Shown: positions 53,582 through 62,690 of the stretch, piece by piece | Numbering within the stretch: position 1 is the first letter of the stretch | Layout of the letters: every line of letters begins with the position of its first letter | Source: Streptomyces sp. V4I2 | Lineage (GTDB): Bacteria; Actinomycetota; Actinomycetes; Streptomycetales; Streptomycetaceae | Assembly: GCF_030817655.1 (NCBI RefSeq) | Contig: NZ_JAUSZM010000003.1 | Coordinates: 7,130,001-7,194,000 of the forward strand | Length of the DNA stretch: 64,000 nucleotides | Direction: 5' to 3' | Translations under genes and position numbers: made by a program | The notes under the pieces: model-generated | Seen by the model: only the letters and a program-made list of their open reading frames with translations | Databases searched by the model: none | Told to the model about the DNA's origin: nothing

Positions 53582-53860
53582 CGCCTTGCCTGTTCCTCGG
53601 TCCGGAGGAGGCGCCCTGCCACAGGGTGCGGTACGACCATCCCGCCGACGGCGTCTCCACCGTCGAGGCGTAGCGGGCGACCCCAGCGGGCTGGCGGCGG
53701 CGAAGCCCGTCCGACGGGCCAGCCACGCACGGAGAGCGCCGGGTCGGAAGGGGCCCAGAGGCTGCCGTTGGTCCAGCCCTGCGAAATACTGACGGAGCTG
53801 CGGCGATGACAGGCGTTCGGCGGAAACTTTCAGTACGGGAAAACCGAGGCAGGGGCTGAC
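53582..53860. other. Gap between lon terminator and MarR gene
   Basis: 279 bp with no gene I can support. The minus strand is open but its frames lack starts with ribosome sites and match nothing I recognise. The MarR promoter should be near 53790-53850. Confidence 0.4.
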
Positions 53861-54373
53861 GTGCACGACAACGGGATCGGCGACGGACGCGGAGTCGAAC
53901 CTGGGGGTGCCCCCTCCGGGGGAGTGTCCGCGAGCGGTGTGGACCAACCCGCGTTCCTCGCCCTGGAACGCGAACTGACCGTCCTGCTGCGACGCGCCCG
54001 TGCCAACCAGGGCGAGATGGCCCGTGAGGTCCACCCCGACCTGGAGTCGGCGGCGTACGGCCTTCTCGTACGGCTCGACGAGTGCGGCCCCCAGCGTGCC
54101 ACCGAGCTCGCCGCGTACATCGGCGTCGGCAAGGCCACGATGTCCCGCCAGCTGCGCGCCCTGGAGGACCTCGGCCTGGTGACCCGCGAACCCGACCCGG
54201 CGGACGGCCGTGCCTGGCTGGTCGCGCTCACTCAAGAGGGCCACGACCGGGTACGGCGGGTGCGCGAGGCCCGCCGGGCGCGGTACGCCGGGCGGCTTGC
54301 CGACTGGGATACGCGCGAGGTGGGGGAACTGGCGCGGTTGCTGCAGCAGTTGAATCGAGGGATGGAGAAGTAG
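53861..54373 (+). CDS. MarR-family transcriptional regulator
   Basis: 170-aa winged-helix regulator. After a Gly/Ser-rich N-terminal 25 residues comes the MarR fold: dimer helix FLALERELTVLLRRARANQ, HTH RATELAAYIGVGKATMSRQLRALEDLGLV (here GVGKATMSRQLRALE) and wing EPDPADGRAWLVALTQEG. GTG start at 53861. Stands alone, convergent with the phosphatase gene (47-bp gap). Ligand unknown. Confidence 0.92.
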   Translation: MHDNGIGDGRGVEPGGAPSGGVSASGVDQPAFLALERELTVLLRRARANQGEMAREVHPDLESAAYGLLVRLDECGPQRATELAAYIGVGKATMSRQLRALEDLGLVTREPDPADGRAWLVALTQEGHDRVRRVREARRARYAGRLADWDTREVGELARLLQQLNRGMEK

Positions 54374-54420
54374 AGGCGGGCCACCGGGCAAGTCCGCGTC
54401 ACGCCCGTGCACACCCGGAG

Positions 54421-55209
54421 TCACAGCTCCACGAACACCACCGTCGCATCATCATGCGTCTTGCTCCGCCCCAGAAACTCCCGAGCCCCCGCATCCCCCC
54501 GCTCCAGCCCTCGCACCCGCTCCACCAACGCCCCCGCCCCCTCCTTGCGCACGAACCGGAAGCAGTCCGCCCAGTCGCCCTCCCGGAAGGTCTCCACCCA
54601 CCGGGTCGCCCCGTCCGTCAGCGCGGCCAGGGCGCGGACCTCAGCCCGCGCTACGACCCCCGTCACCGCCCGCCCCGCCACCGTCGGATCCGCCGCGGCC
54701 GTGAAGAAGCCGCCCTCCTTGTTGCGGATCTCCGCGTCGATGAGGGCGTCCGTGGCCAGGGCGGCGCGGGGGAGGAGGGCGAGGCGGTCGTCGAGGTGGG
54801 GGGTCACCGTGCCGTCGGGGGACTCGACCAGCAGGGCCGAGTCGGACAGGACCAGGTACTCCACCGACTCCGGCGACCAGCGCGCCACAACCACGGTTGC
54901 CTGTGGGGTGCGTGGGTGAGAAAGGTCACAAGTGGTGTAGTGGGCCTCGGCTGTTCGAAGGATCGCCCGCGAGAGGATCTCCGGCAGCGTCAGATCTCGG
55001 CAGGAAACGGTCAGTTCGGTCAGTGCGCCGCCGAGGCGGGACACGAACCAGGGAACCGAATGCAGACAGTCTGTCGAAGTCCGCGGGGGTGTCACTCCAT
55101 CCAGGACGACCAGCGCGCCGCCCAGTCCGGAAGCCGGTAGGGCGACGCCGGCGAAGTCCTCGTTGGGGCGGGTCGGATCGCCGGGCTCCGAAACAAGTTC
55201 CGTACGCAT
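54421..55209 (-). CDS. PP2C-like protein phosphatase
   Basis: 262-aa protein with PP2C-family metal-binding motifs, though shorter than canonical enzymes: N-terminal TRPNEDFAGVAL, the metal Asp in VVLDGVTPP near residue 38, VLSDSALLV near 125, AALTDGATRW near 195 and the final DDATVVFVEL. Some canonical positions are altered. Predicted to dephosphorylate Ser/Thr in a cytosolic partner. ATG at 55209. Divergent from the conservon, though nothing in sequence connects them directly. Confidence 0.85.
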   Translation of the reverse strand: MRTELVSEPGDPTRPNEDFAGVALPASGLGGALVVLDGVTPPRTSTDCLHSVPWFVSRLGGALTELTVSCRDLTLPEILSRAILRTAEAHYTTCDLSHPRTPQATVVVARWSPESVEYLVLSDSALLVESPDGTVTPHLDDRLALLPRAALATDALIDAEIRNKEGGFFTAAADPTVAGRAVTGVVARAEVRALAALTDGATRWVETFREGDWADCFRFVRKEGAGALVERVRGLERGDAGAREFLGRSKTHDDATVVFVEL

Positions 55210-55554
55210 CCGGCCAGTCTGCACGAGCTCTTCACAAGGTGCGCGAAAGGCTGGCATCGGTTGCCGAATCGACGTACACGTGCAGGTCAGGCGCCTGGTT
55301 TGGGGTGGAATGAATCCCTCCGGGAAGGCGCGGCGGCGAATACTGCCACTGCCCGCCGCCGACGTCCAACCGGCCCGCCGTGCAAGGGTGTCGCACGGGC
55401 CGGAGTGACTTGCCCGCCAACTCGGGTCCGATGTTCACTCCTTCGGGTGGCGGGCCCAGCGATGCGCGACCACTGCCCACCGGCACTGGGAGGGTCGGGG
55501 ACCGTACCGGGTGTACGCAGAGTCGGCAGTCAGTGACGGAGCGTAGCCCGGCCC
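55210..55554. promoter_or_regulatory. Divergent region between the phosphatase gene and conservon
   Basis: 345 bp without a supported gene. Two inverted repeats stand out: one at 55370-55402 (CCGGCCCG with CGGGCCGG) and GGAGTGA (55402-55408) with TCACTCC (55435-55441). These hairpins may shape the conservon leader or mark a minor terminator. Confidence 0.45.
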
Positions 55555-58320
55555 ATGGGTACTCACGAGTCAGGAATGCGAGCACCGGTGCAGAAGACGC
55601 GGCCTCGTCGTACAGGCAAGAAGGCGGCCTCCGAAAAAGGCGTGGACCCCACGCCCGGCACCTCCGGCACCCCCGGTACCCCCGTCGGCAAGGGCCGTCC
55701 CACCCACGTCCGTAACCGACTCATCCTCGCCGTCACCGTCGTGGCCGCCGCCATCGCCGGAGCCGGTGTGCCCTCCCTGGTCACCGCCTCCGGGGAGCTG
55801 AGCGACTCGCAGGACCTGGTCACGCTCGCCGAGCAGACCCAGGACGCCCTGGCGCTCGCCCACTCGCTCGCCGACGAGCGCGACGAGGTGACGCCGTACA
55901 TCGCCGCCGGACGGCCCAAGTCCAAGGCGCCCAGCGAGCAGCGCAGCGTCCGCGTGGACCGGCAGGTGGAGGAGCTGCATGCCGACACCGACCTGCCCGC
56001 CACCCTCCGCGGCGATCTCGACGGCATCGCGGCCGTCCGCCGGGCGGCGCTGAGCGGCAAGAGCAGTGCCCTGGAAGCGCACCAGGCGTACTCCGCCGCC
56101 ATCAACGACCTGCACCGGCTCGCCGAGGACCTGGCCGAGCAGCTGCCGCCCCGCGCGGGCTCCGGCGGGTACGCCCTCGCCGAGCTGGACTCCGCCGTCC
56201 AGCAGGCCGCCGCCACCCGAGGGCTCCTCCTCGCGGCCCTCGCGGTGCCGACGACGACCCGGACCGTCGTGGACCCGATCACCGGCCTGGCGTCCACCGA
56301 GACCACCTCCTCGGACGCCGACGCCAAGCAGCGCGACGCCCTCTCCGCCGCCGCCCAGCAGGCCCGCGTGCGCTCCGACGCCGCCCTCGCCGACTTCGCG
56401 GACACCGCGCCCACGACGGCCAAGGCGCGCTACGACTCCACGGTCACCGGCCCCGAGATCAACTCGGCCGACAAGTACCTCGCCACCCTCACCGACCAGC
56501 CGACCCTGTCCGACGGCGAACTCGGCACCAGCGCCACCAAACTCGACGCCGCCCTCTCCGCCCGCATCGACGCGATGCGCGGAGCGGAGGCCGCCCTCTA
56601 CGACCGCCGGGTCAAGGACCTCGCCCAGCTGCGCGACGACGACGTCACCGCGCTGGAGATCCGCATCGCCGTCCTCGGCGCCCTGATGCTGCTGGCCGTC
56701 GGTATCGCCACCGCCATGGCCCGTACGCTCACCCGGCCGCTGTCCGTCCTGCGCCGCGGCTCGGCCCGCCTCGCCGGCGCCGAGGACCCGACCGCCGAGG
56801 AACCGGTCGCCTTCACCGGCCGCAACGACGAGTTCGCCCAGGTCGTCCGCTCGGTCAATGCCCTGCACGCGCACGCCGCCGCCCTCGCCGAGCGCGTCAC
56901 CACCCTGGAGGCCGACCGCAAGCACCTGGTCGGCCAGCGGCAGAAGATGGCCGACGCCCGCGAGCAGCTCAAGGCCGAACTCGCCGAGTCCGCCGCGCAG
57001 TTGGAGCGGTTGCGTACCACCATCGGCGCCACCTTCGTCAGCCTCGCGCTGCGCACCCTGGGCCTCGTCGAGCGGCAACTCGCCGTCATCGAGGGCCTGG
57101 AGGAGCGCGAGCAGGACCCGGACCGGCTCGCCACGCTCTTCAAGCTCGACCACTTCGCCACGGTCATGCGCCGGCACAGCGAGAACCTCCTCGTCCTGGC
57201 CGGCACCGAGCACGTCCAGCAGAGCGCCGGCCCCGTCCCGCTCGTCGACGTCGTGCGTGCCGCGGTCAGCGAGATCGAGCGCTACGAGCGGGTCCGCATC
57301 GCCGCCCTGCCGCCGCACGCCCACATCGCCGGGTTCGCCGCGGACGACCTCTCCCATCTGCTGGCCGAGCTGATGGAGAACGCCACCTCGTTCTCCCCGC
57401 CCGACCTGCCCGTCGAGGTCTCCGCCTGGCTCCTGGAGAGCGGCGAGGTCATGCTCTCCGTCCAGGACGAGGGCATCGGCATGGCCGGCGACCGCCTCAC
57501 CAGGCTCAACAGCCGCCTCGCCGACTTCGACCCCGAGACGACGTACGACTCCTACGACCAGGAGGACGAGGAAGGCCTCGGCCTCGGCCTGTACGTCGTC
57601 GCCCGCCTCGCCCACCGGCACGGCGTCCGCGTGCAGTTGCGCGAGCAGAAGCAGGGCGGCATCGCGGCCGTCGTCGTCCTGCCCAAGACCCTGCTGGCGC
57701 CCGCACCGACCGCCGCCGTCCCTGCCGCGTCCTCGCCCATGTCCGGGAGCGGCACGCACGCCTTCTCCCTGCCCGGCGCGGATGCCGAGGTCAACTCCAA
57801 TGTTCTGTACGGCCGTTCGGAGAACGGCGACCCCCTGGTCGCCCTCGCGGAGAAGGCCGTACAACGGTCGGAGGGGGAGACCCCAGCCGAGACCACGATG
57901 GAACTCCTGATCCCCGAACCCGCGGCGGACGGAACAGAACCCGTCGAAGGCGAAGGCAAAGGCGAAGGCAAAGGCGAAGGCAAAGCTGAAACCGCAGCCG
58001 CAGCCGCAGCCGACACCGCAGCCGAAACGGAACACGAGCGCGTCCCCGACGAGCCGGAGGAACTCGTCACCGACAAGGGCCTCCCCAAGCGCACCCCGAA
58101 GGTCACCGCACCCACCCAGGCACCGCGCCAGCGCAGTGGCTCCGTGGACGCCGAAGCACTCCGCCGCCGCCTCGGTGGCTTCCGCCGGGGGGCGGAGGCC
58201 GGCTACCGGGACGTAGAGGCGGAGATCGCCGAACAGACAGGCACCCACAAGGCGCCCGTCAGGGAATCCGCAGCATCCGAAGAAGCCACGGGGGGCACCG
58301 TCGAGGAGGCAAGCAGTTGA
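55555..58320 (+). CDS. cvnA: Conservon sensor kinase-like protein CvnA
   Basis: 921-aa membrane protein with nitrate/nitrite-sensor-type architecture. After about 50 polar residues is a hydrophobic segment (LILAVTVVAAAIAGAGV), then a helical extracellular region (about 75-360), a second segment (IAVLGALMLLAVGIATAMA) and HAMP. The coiled region and an HATPase domain follow, with LLAELMENATSFSPPD (N box) near 605, VQDEGIGM and GLGLGLYVVARLAHRHG near 680. No phosphoacceptor His box is visible. The C-terminus is disordered with EGKG repeats. CvnA proteins anchor conservon GTPase signalling at the membrane. Start uncertain (55555, 55576 or 55588). Confidence 0.9.
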   Translation: MGTHESGMRAPVQKTRPRRTGKKAASEKGVDPTPGTSGTPGTPVGKGRPTHVRNRLILAVTVVAAAIAGAGVPSLVTASGELSDSQDLVTLAEQTQDALALAHSLADERDEVTPYIAAGRPKSKAPSEQRSVRVDRQVEELHADTDLPATLRGDLDGIAAVRRAALSGKSSALEAHQAYSAAINDLHRLAEDLAEQLPPRAGSGGYALAELDSAVQQAAATRGLLLAALAVPTTTRTVVDPITGLASTETTSSDADAKQRDALSAAAQQARVRSDAALADFADTAPTTAKARYDSTVTGPEINSADKYLATLTDQPTLSDGELGTSATKLDAALSARIDAMRGAEAALYDRRVKDLAQLRDDDVTALEIRIAVLGALMLLAVGIATAMARTLTRPLSVLRRGSARLAGAEDPTAEEPVAFTGRNDEFAQVVRSVNALHAHAAALAERVTTLEADRKHLVGQRQKMADAREQLKAELAESAAQLERLRTTIGATFVSLALRTLGLVERQLAVIEGLEEREQDPDRLATLFKLDHFATVMRRHSENLLVLAGTEHVQQSAGPVPLVDVVRAAVSEIERYERVRIAALPPHAHIAGFAADDLSHLLAELMENATSFSPPDLPVEVSAWLLESGEVMLSVQDEGIGMAGDRLTRLNSRLADFDPETTYDSYDQEDEEGLGLGLYVVARLAHRHGVRVQLREQKQGGIAAVVVLPKTLLAPAPTAAVPAASSPMSGSGTHAFSLPGADAEVNSNVLYGRSENGDPLVALAEKAVQRSEGETPAETTMELLIPEPAADGTEPVEGEGKGEGKGEGKAETAAAAAADTAAETEHERVPDEPEELVTDKGLPKRTPKVTAPTQAPRQRSGSVDAEALRRRLGGFRRGAEAGYRDVEAEIAEQTGTHKAPVRESAASEEATGGTVEEASS
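57949..57984 (+). repeat. Tandem 12-bp repeat inside cvnA
   Basis: GGCGAAGGCAAA occurs three times in a row, encoding GEGK units. A GCAGCC run follows. It lies in the disordered C-terminal tail, so copy number may vary between strains. Confidence 0.85.
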
Positions 58321-58826
58321 CCGCGCCCAGTACCTTCGGACTGAGCCGTGAGGCCCGCAATCTTCACTTTCTGCTGACGAATCTCGTCGAGGAGGTGCCG
58401 GGCATCCGGTCGGTCGCCGTCGTCTCCTCCGACGGTCTGCTCCTGCTCTCCTCCGACGCCGACCGCAACGCGCAGGCGCGGGAACCCCGTCAGGACAAGC
58501 CGTCCGGCCCGCGCGGCTCCGCCGCCGACCTCGCCACCATCGTCTCCGGCATCGGCAGCCTCACCATCGGCGCCGCCAAGCTGATGGACTCCGGTCCGGT
58601 GAAGCACACCATGGTCGCGATGGAGGAGGGCAGCCTGTTCGTGATGTCGATCAGCGACGGTTCGCTGCTCGGCGTGCACGGCGCCGCCGACTGCGACATG
58701 AGCGTCGTGGCGTACCACATGGCGCTGTTCGTGGGCCGGGCCGGCCACGTCCTGACCCCCGAACTCCGCAGCGAGCTGCGGCAATCCCTGGAGAACGAGT
58801 CGACGCCGACGGGGAGCACCCGATGA
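58317..58826 (+). CDS. cvnB: Conservon roadblock/LC7 protein CvnB
   Basis: 169-aa roadblock/LC7 fold protein. The fold begins with LHFLLTNLVEEVPGIRSVAVVSSDGL and continues with AKLMDSGPVKHTMVAMEEG and GSLLGVHGAADCDMSVVAYHM. Such proteins dimerise and act on the partner GTPase. A TTG start (58317) overlaps the cvnA stop by 4 bases (TTGA), with GAGGAGG about 8 bp upstream. Second gene of the four-gene conservon. Confidence 0.93.
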   Translation: MTAPSTFGLSREARNLHFLLTNLVEEVPGIRSVAVVSSDGLLLLSSDADRNAQAREPRQDKPSGPRGSAADLATIVSGIGSLTIGAAKLMDSGPVKHTMVAMEEGSLFVMSISDGSLLGVHGAADCDMSVVAYHMALFVGRAGHVLTPELRSELRQSLENESTPTGSTR

Positions 58827-59242
58827 GCGGTACACCGAACAGGCTTCCCGTGCGCGGCGCCGACCGCAAACCCGCCCGCGTGCGCCCCTACTCGCTCACC
58901 GGCGGCCGTACCCGCTTCGGACACGTCCTCCTGGTGGAGACGTTCGTGGCCACCACCGCCGCGATCGAGGCAGCCGAGGAGCGCAGGGAACTGACGAACG
59001 GTTCCCTGCACAGCCGGGTCATGCCGGAGATGCGGGCCATCGTCGAACTGTGCCGCCGTATGCGCACGGTGGCGGAGATCGCCGCGCTGCTGAAGATGCC
59101 GCTCGGCGTGGTCCGGGTGCTCCTCAGCGACCTCGCGGACCAGGGAAAGATCCGGGTGTACGGAACAGGAACCGGTCACGGCACGGGTCGGCCGGACCGC
59201 GCTCTGCTGGAAAGGGTGCTGAGTGGACTCCGTCGTCTCTGA
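58823..59242 (+). CDS. cvnC: Conservon DUF742 protein CvnC
   Basis: 139-aa DUF742 protein with the family N-terminus VRPYSLTGGRTRFGHVLLVET and the helical C-terminal segment AEIAALLKMPLGVVRVLLSDLADQG, which resembles a winged-helix region. ATG at 58823 overlaps cvnB (ATGA). Its 3' end overlaps cvnD by 20 bases. Role in conservons is not biochemically defined; it probably bridges the GTPase and the rest. Confidence 0.93.
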   Translation: MSGTPNRLPVRGADRKPARVRPYSLTGGRTRFGHVLLVETFVATTAAIEAAEERRELTNGSLHSRVMPEMRAIVELCRRMRTVAEIAALLKMPLGVVRVLLSDLADQGKIRVYGTGTGHGTGRPDRALLERVLSGLRRL

Positions 59243-59858
59243 CGCCGTTGGCGTCTCCCCGCTCCTCGAGGAAGAGGGGCCGGTACAGCCCTGGCAGACG
59301 GACCGTACCCGTGCCCCGATCGCCACGAAGATAGTCGTGGCGGGCGGCTTCGGCGTCGGCAAGACCACGCTGGTCACCGCCGTCTCGGAGATCACGCCCC
59401 TGCAGACCGAGGCGCTGATGACCGAGGCGAGCGAGGAGCACGACGACCTCACCGCCACGCCGGAGAAGCTGACCACCACCGTGGCCATGGACTTCGGCCG
59501 CCTCACGCTCGACGACGACCTGGTGCTCTACCTGTTCGGCACGCCGGGCCAGCAGCGGTTCTGGTTCATGTGGGACGACCTGGTGCGCGGCGCGATCGGC
59601 GCGGTCGTGATGGCCGACACCCGCCGGCTGAAGGACTGCTTCCCCGCGCTCGACTACTTCGAGAGCTGCGGGATGCCGTACGTCGTGGCGGTCAACCACT
59701 TCGACGGCAGTGAGCGGTTCGAGCCCAAGGACGTGCGGGAGGCGTTGACGATCCCCGCGCACGTACCTGTCATGATCATGGACGCGCGCCGCAGGATATC
59801 CGTCATCGAGACCCTGCTGTCCGTCGTCGGCCACGCGCTGGACGTCACCCCCGAGTAG
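59223..59858 (+). CDS. cvnD: Conservon small GTPase CvnD
   Basis: 211-aa GTP-binding protein. The P-loop is AGGFGVGKTTLV near residue 40, the switch-2 motif is LYLFGTPGQQRFWFMW near 107, and the guanine specificity loop reads VNHFD in place of NKxD. MglA-like family. GTG start at 59223 overlaps cvnC by 20 bases, so the four genes form one translationally coupled operon. Cycles between GDP and GTP forms to relay a membrane signal. The oxygenase gene follows after 67 bp. Confidence 0.95.
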   Translation: MDSVVSDAVGVSPLLEEEGPVQPWQTDRTRAPIATKIVVAGGFGVGKTTLVTAVSEITPLQTEALMTEASEEHDDLTATPEKLTTTVAMDFGRLTLDDDLVLYLFGTPGQQRFWFMWDDLVRGAIGAVVMADTRRLKDCFPALDYFESCGMPYVVAVNHFDGSERFEPKDVREALTIPAHVPVMIMDARRRISVIETLLSVVGHALDVTPE

Positions 59859-59925
59859 GCCCGGGCAGAGGCGTGCAGACCCGAGCAGACCTGAGCAGCA
59901 CCCCGAGTAGGAGAACACCACCCGC

Positions 59926-61188
59926 ATGCGGAAGATACTCGTCGTCGGAGCCGGCCAGTCCGGACTCCAGATCGCCCTCGGACTCCAGTCGAACGGGTAC
60001 GAGGTCACCCTGATGTCCAACCGGACCGCGGACGAGATCCGTACCGGCCGGGTCATGTCGACGCAGTGCATGTTCCACACGGCACTCCAGCACGAGCGCG
60101 ATCTCCAGCTGAACTTCTGGGAGTCCCAGGCCCCGAAGATCCAAGGACTCGGCGTCTCGGTCGCCGCCCCCGGCTCCTGGGGCGAGGGCCCCGCGGCCCG
60201 CGCGATCGACTGGGTGGGCACGCTCGACGGGTACGCGCAGTCGGTCGACCAGCGGGTGAAGATGGCCGGCTGGATGGAGACGTTCGCGCAGCGCGGCGGC
60301 CAGCTGGTCATCCACGGCACGGCGGTCGGCGACCTCGACTACTTCTCCCGCGCCTACGACCTGGTGCTGGTGTCGGCGGGCAAGGGCGAGCTGGTCTCCA
60401 TGTTCGCCCGGGACCCCGAGCGCTCCCCCTACAGCGAGCCGCAGCGCGCCCTCGCGGTGGCCTACGTCCACGGTCTCGGCCCGCGCCCGGAGCACCCGGA
60501 CTACGACGCGGTCCGCTGCAACCTGGTCCCCGGCGTCGGCGAGCTGTTCGTCATGCCGACGCTCACCACCTCCGGCCGCGCCGACATCCTCTTCTGGGAG
60601 GGCATACCCGGCGGCCCGCTGGACGTCTTCAACGGCGTCAAGGACCCGGCGGAGCACCTCTCCCTGACCCTGGAACTCATGGAGAAGTACACGCCCTGGG
60701 AGCACGCGCGGGCCTCCAAGGTCGAACTGACGGATGCCGGTGGCACGCTGGCCGGCCGCTACGCGCCCACGGTCCGCAACCCTGTCGGCCGCCTCCCCGG
60801 TGGCGGACTGGTCCTGGGCGTCGCCGACGTCGTCGTCGCCAACGACCCGATCACCGGGCAGGGCTCCAACTCCGCGTCCAAGTGTGCGGCAGCGTATCTC
60901 GCGTCGATTCTCGAGCGCGAGGACAAGCAGTTCGACGAGGAGTGGATGCGGGCGACGTTCGACCGGTACTGGGACACCGCGCAGCACGTCACCAAGTGGA
61001 CCAACGCGATGCTCGGGCCGCCGCCGGAGCATGTGCTGAACCTGATCGGGGCGGCGGGGCAGCTGCCGCCGGTGGCTGATCGTTTCGCCAACGGGTTCGA
61101 CGATCCGGCGGATTTCGAGAACTTCTTCTACGAGCCGGAGAAGACGGGGGCTTACCTCGCCTCGGTCACTGGGGCTCAGTCGCCGTAG
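59926..61188 (+). CDS. Styrene-monooxygenase-like flavoprotein
   Basis: 420-aa FAD-dependent monooxygenase of the StyA (group E) type. N-terminal Rossmann motif ILVVGAGQSGLQIALGLQ (GxGxxG), then EGIPGGPLDVF near residue 225. Conserved VVVANDPITGQGSNSASKCA near 305 is the FAD-ribityl/DG-like motif. ATG at 59926 with TAGGAGAA upstream. Such enzymes use a separate NADH:flavin reductase, which is not in the window. Position after cvnD suggests the conservon's output gene; P450 genes fill this place in other conservons. Convergent with the NlpC/P60 gene, overlapping it by 23 bp. Confidence 0.88.
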   Translation: MRKILVVGAGQSGLQIALGLQSNGYEVTLMSNRTADEIRTGRVMSTQCMFHTALQHERDLQLNFWESQAPKIQGLGVSVAAPGSWGEGPAARAIDWVGTLDGYAQSVDQRVKMAGWMETFAQRGGQLVIHGTAVGDLDYFSRAYDLVLVSAGKGELVSMFARDPERSPYSEPQRALAVAYVHGLGPRPEHPDYDAVRCNLVPGVGELFVMPTLTTSGRADILFWEGIPGGPLDVFNGVKDPAEHLSLTLELMEKYTPWEHARASKVELTDAGGTLAGRYAPTVRNPVGRLPGGGLVLGVADVVVANDPITGQGSNSASKCAAAYLASILEREDKQFDEEWMRATFDRYWDTAQHVTKWTNAMLGPPPEHVLNLIGAAGQLPPVADRFANGFDDPADFENFFYEPEKTGAYLASVTGAQSP

Positions 61189-62233
61189 AGGTCGGCTTGT
61201 CCGGACGTACGGCTCCCAGGATCGGATACGACGCGATCGGGGAGATCTTGATCTTCTCGCCCGGTCTCGGGGCCTCGACCACCTCGCCCTCACCCATGTA
61301 CATGGCCACGTGGGTGGCATCCGGGTGGTAGATCACCAGGTCACCCGGCCTCAGCTCGTCGAGCGGAATGCGCTCCAGCTGGGCCCACTGTTCCTGGCTG
61401 GTACGGGGGATCGGGGTCCCCGCGTGGGTCCAGGCCTGCGAGGTCAGCCCCGAGCAGTCGTACGTCTTGGGGCCCTCGGCGCCCCATTCGTACGGCTTCC
61501 CCAGCTGCCGTACGGCGTAGCGCAGCGCCCGGTCGCCCTGCGGGGACGGTTCGCGTTCGCTGCTCAGGGCGCCGGAGGTGATGAGCTTGTCCTGGGCCTT
61601 CGCGATGCCCTTCTCCTCGAACTCGGCCAGGGCGGTGAGCTGTTCGGCGGTGAGGGAGGCGAGGAGCTCCTCGACCTCCTTCAGTCGCTTGTGTACGGCG
61701 TCCCCCTCCTTCTTCTGGCGGGCGGCGAGGGTGAGTTGGCCGTCCAGGGCCTTGCGGGCCTCGCGGGCCAGATCGTCGGCCTTCTTCTCGCTGCCGGTGA
61801 GGCGGCCCACCGTCTCGGCGCGCTCGCGTGCCAACTGGCCGATCACATGGCCCTGGTCGAGGGCGTGCTGGGGGTCGCGGGCGAGGAGCAGGCGTACGTA
61901 GGGGGAGATGTCGGTGCTGTTCTGGTACTGCTGGCGGGCCAGCCGGCCGGCCGCTCCCCGGCTGTCGTGCAGGGAGAGCCGGGCGCGGGACAGCTCGGTG
62001 TCCAGGCGCCTGACCTCGGCGCGCCGCTTCTTCAGCTCTTCCTCGGTGGCGTTGTACGTCTCGGTGGCCTGCTCGGCCTCCTGGTACAGGCGCTGAAGGT
62101 CCGTCAGCAGCTCGGCGACGGACCGTCCGGCGGGTTCCGGGGGCTCGGGCACGGCCGCCGCGGGCAGTGGCGCGAGGACGGTTCCGGCCGCGATCGCCGC
62201 CGTACAGACGAGACGCAGAAGCCTTCCTGACAC
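61166..62233 (-). CDS. Secreted NlpC/P60 peptidoglycan hydrolase
   Basis: 355-aa secreted hydrolase. Signal peptide with hydrophobic core LVCTAAIAAGTVLAPLPAAA. Residues about 45-230 are coiled coil (TYNATEEELKKRRAEVRRLD; REARKALDGQLTLAARQ). The C-terminal NlpC/P60 domain has catalytic Cys in KTYDCSGLTSQAW near 265 and His in DATHVAMYMGEG near 315. It resembles RipA-type endopeptidases cutting D-Glu-mDAP/L-Lys bonds. GTG at 62233 has GGAGG 7 bp upstream, and the signal peptide starts there. No riboswitch-like structure was found in its short leader. Confidence 0.93.
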   Translation of the reverse strand: MSGRLLRLVCTAAIAAGTVLAPLPAAAVPEPPEPAGRSVAELLTDLQRLYQEAEQATETYNATEEELKKRRAEVRRLDTELSRARLSLHDSRGAAGRLARQQYQNSTDISPYVRLLLARDPQHALDQGHVIGQLARERAETVGRLTGSEKKADDLAREARKALDGQLTLAARQKKEGDAVHKRLKEVEELLASLTAEQLTALAEFEEKGIAKAQDKLITSGALSSEREPSPQGDRALRYAVRQLGKPYEWGAEGPKTYDCSGLTSQAWTHAGTPIPRTSQEQWAQLERIPLDELRPGDLVIYHPDATHVAMYMGEGEVVEAPRPGEKIKISPIASYPILGAVRPDKPTSTATEPQ

Positions 62234-62336
62234 GTCATCACCTCCGGTGCGGGGCAGCCCTTCCGCTCCGCACCGCGAGCATGAGACGTGGGTGCCGGGT
62301 CCGCGCGCCGAGTGTGCGCGGTTCGGCGCAACGGGG

Positions 62337-62690
62337 TCACCCGTCGGTGGCGTCCGGCTTGCCGCCCGGCGTGCCGCCTGGCTGGGTGTCCGGCTCGGTG
62401 TCCTGTTTGGCGTCCGGTTTGGACCAGGGCCACTTGCGTCGGCCGGCCTGTCCGGTGGGGTCGTACTCGTACTTCCACCCCTGGTGGAGCCCGAGCCGCT
62501 TGCTGTGCGCGCGCGGGACCCTGCGGTAGACGAGCACGGTCGGCGGGCCGCCGGCGGCATCCGGGACCGGGATGCGGTACGTCTTGGGCGGGTGCCCGGT
62601 GGCGCCCAGCAGGACGGGCAGGACCCGCCCGTCCATGGGGCCGCCCTCGAAGGGGGTGTCTTCGCTCTTCACGGCACCAGTGTCAGCCAT
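62337..62690 (-). CDS. Hypothetical protein downstream of TetR gene
   Basis: 117-aa hydrophilic protein. TGHPPKTYRIPVPDAAGGPP near residue 30 and VYRRVPRAHSKRLGLHQGWK near 53 are the only notable parts; the C-terminal 25 residues are Gly/Pro/Thr/Asp-rich and disordered. No known domain. ATG at 62690 overlaps the TetR gene by 8 bases, so they are translationally linked. Confidence 0.68.
   Translation of the reverse strand: MADTGAVKSEDTPFEGGPMDGRVLPVLLGATGHPPKTYRIPVPDAAGGPPTVLVYRRVPRAHSKRLGLHQGWKYEYDPTGQAGRRKWPWSKPDAKQDTEPDTQPGGTPGGKPDATDG

Noticed and set aside
51977-54424. Open frame of about 815 codons on the minus strand across lon and the MarR gene
   Set aside because: Spans two well-supported genes of the other strand and their terminator; shadow composition with no recognisable domain.
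62234-62336. c-di-AMP (ydaO-type) riboswitch before the NlpC/P60 gene
   Set aside because: Such elements precede some actinobacterial cell-wall hydrolase genes, but the 103-bp gap is too short and lacks the conserved core.
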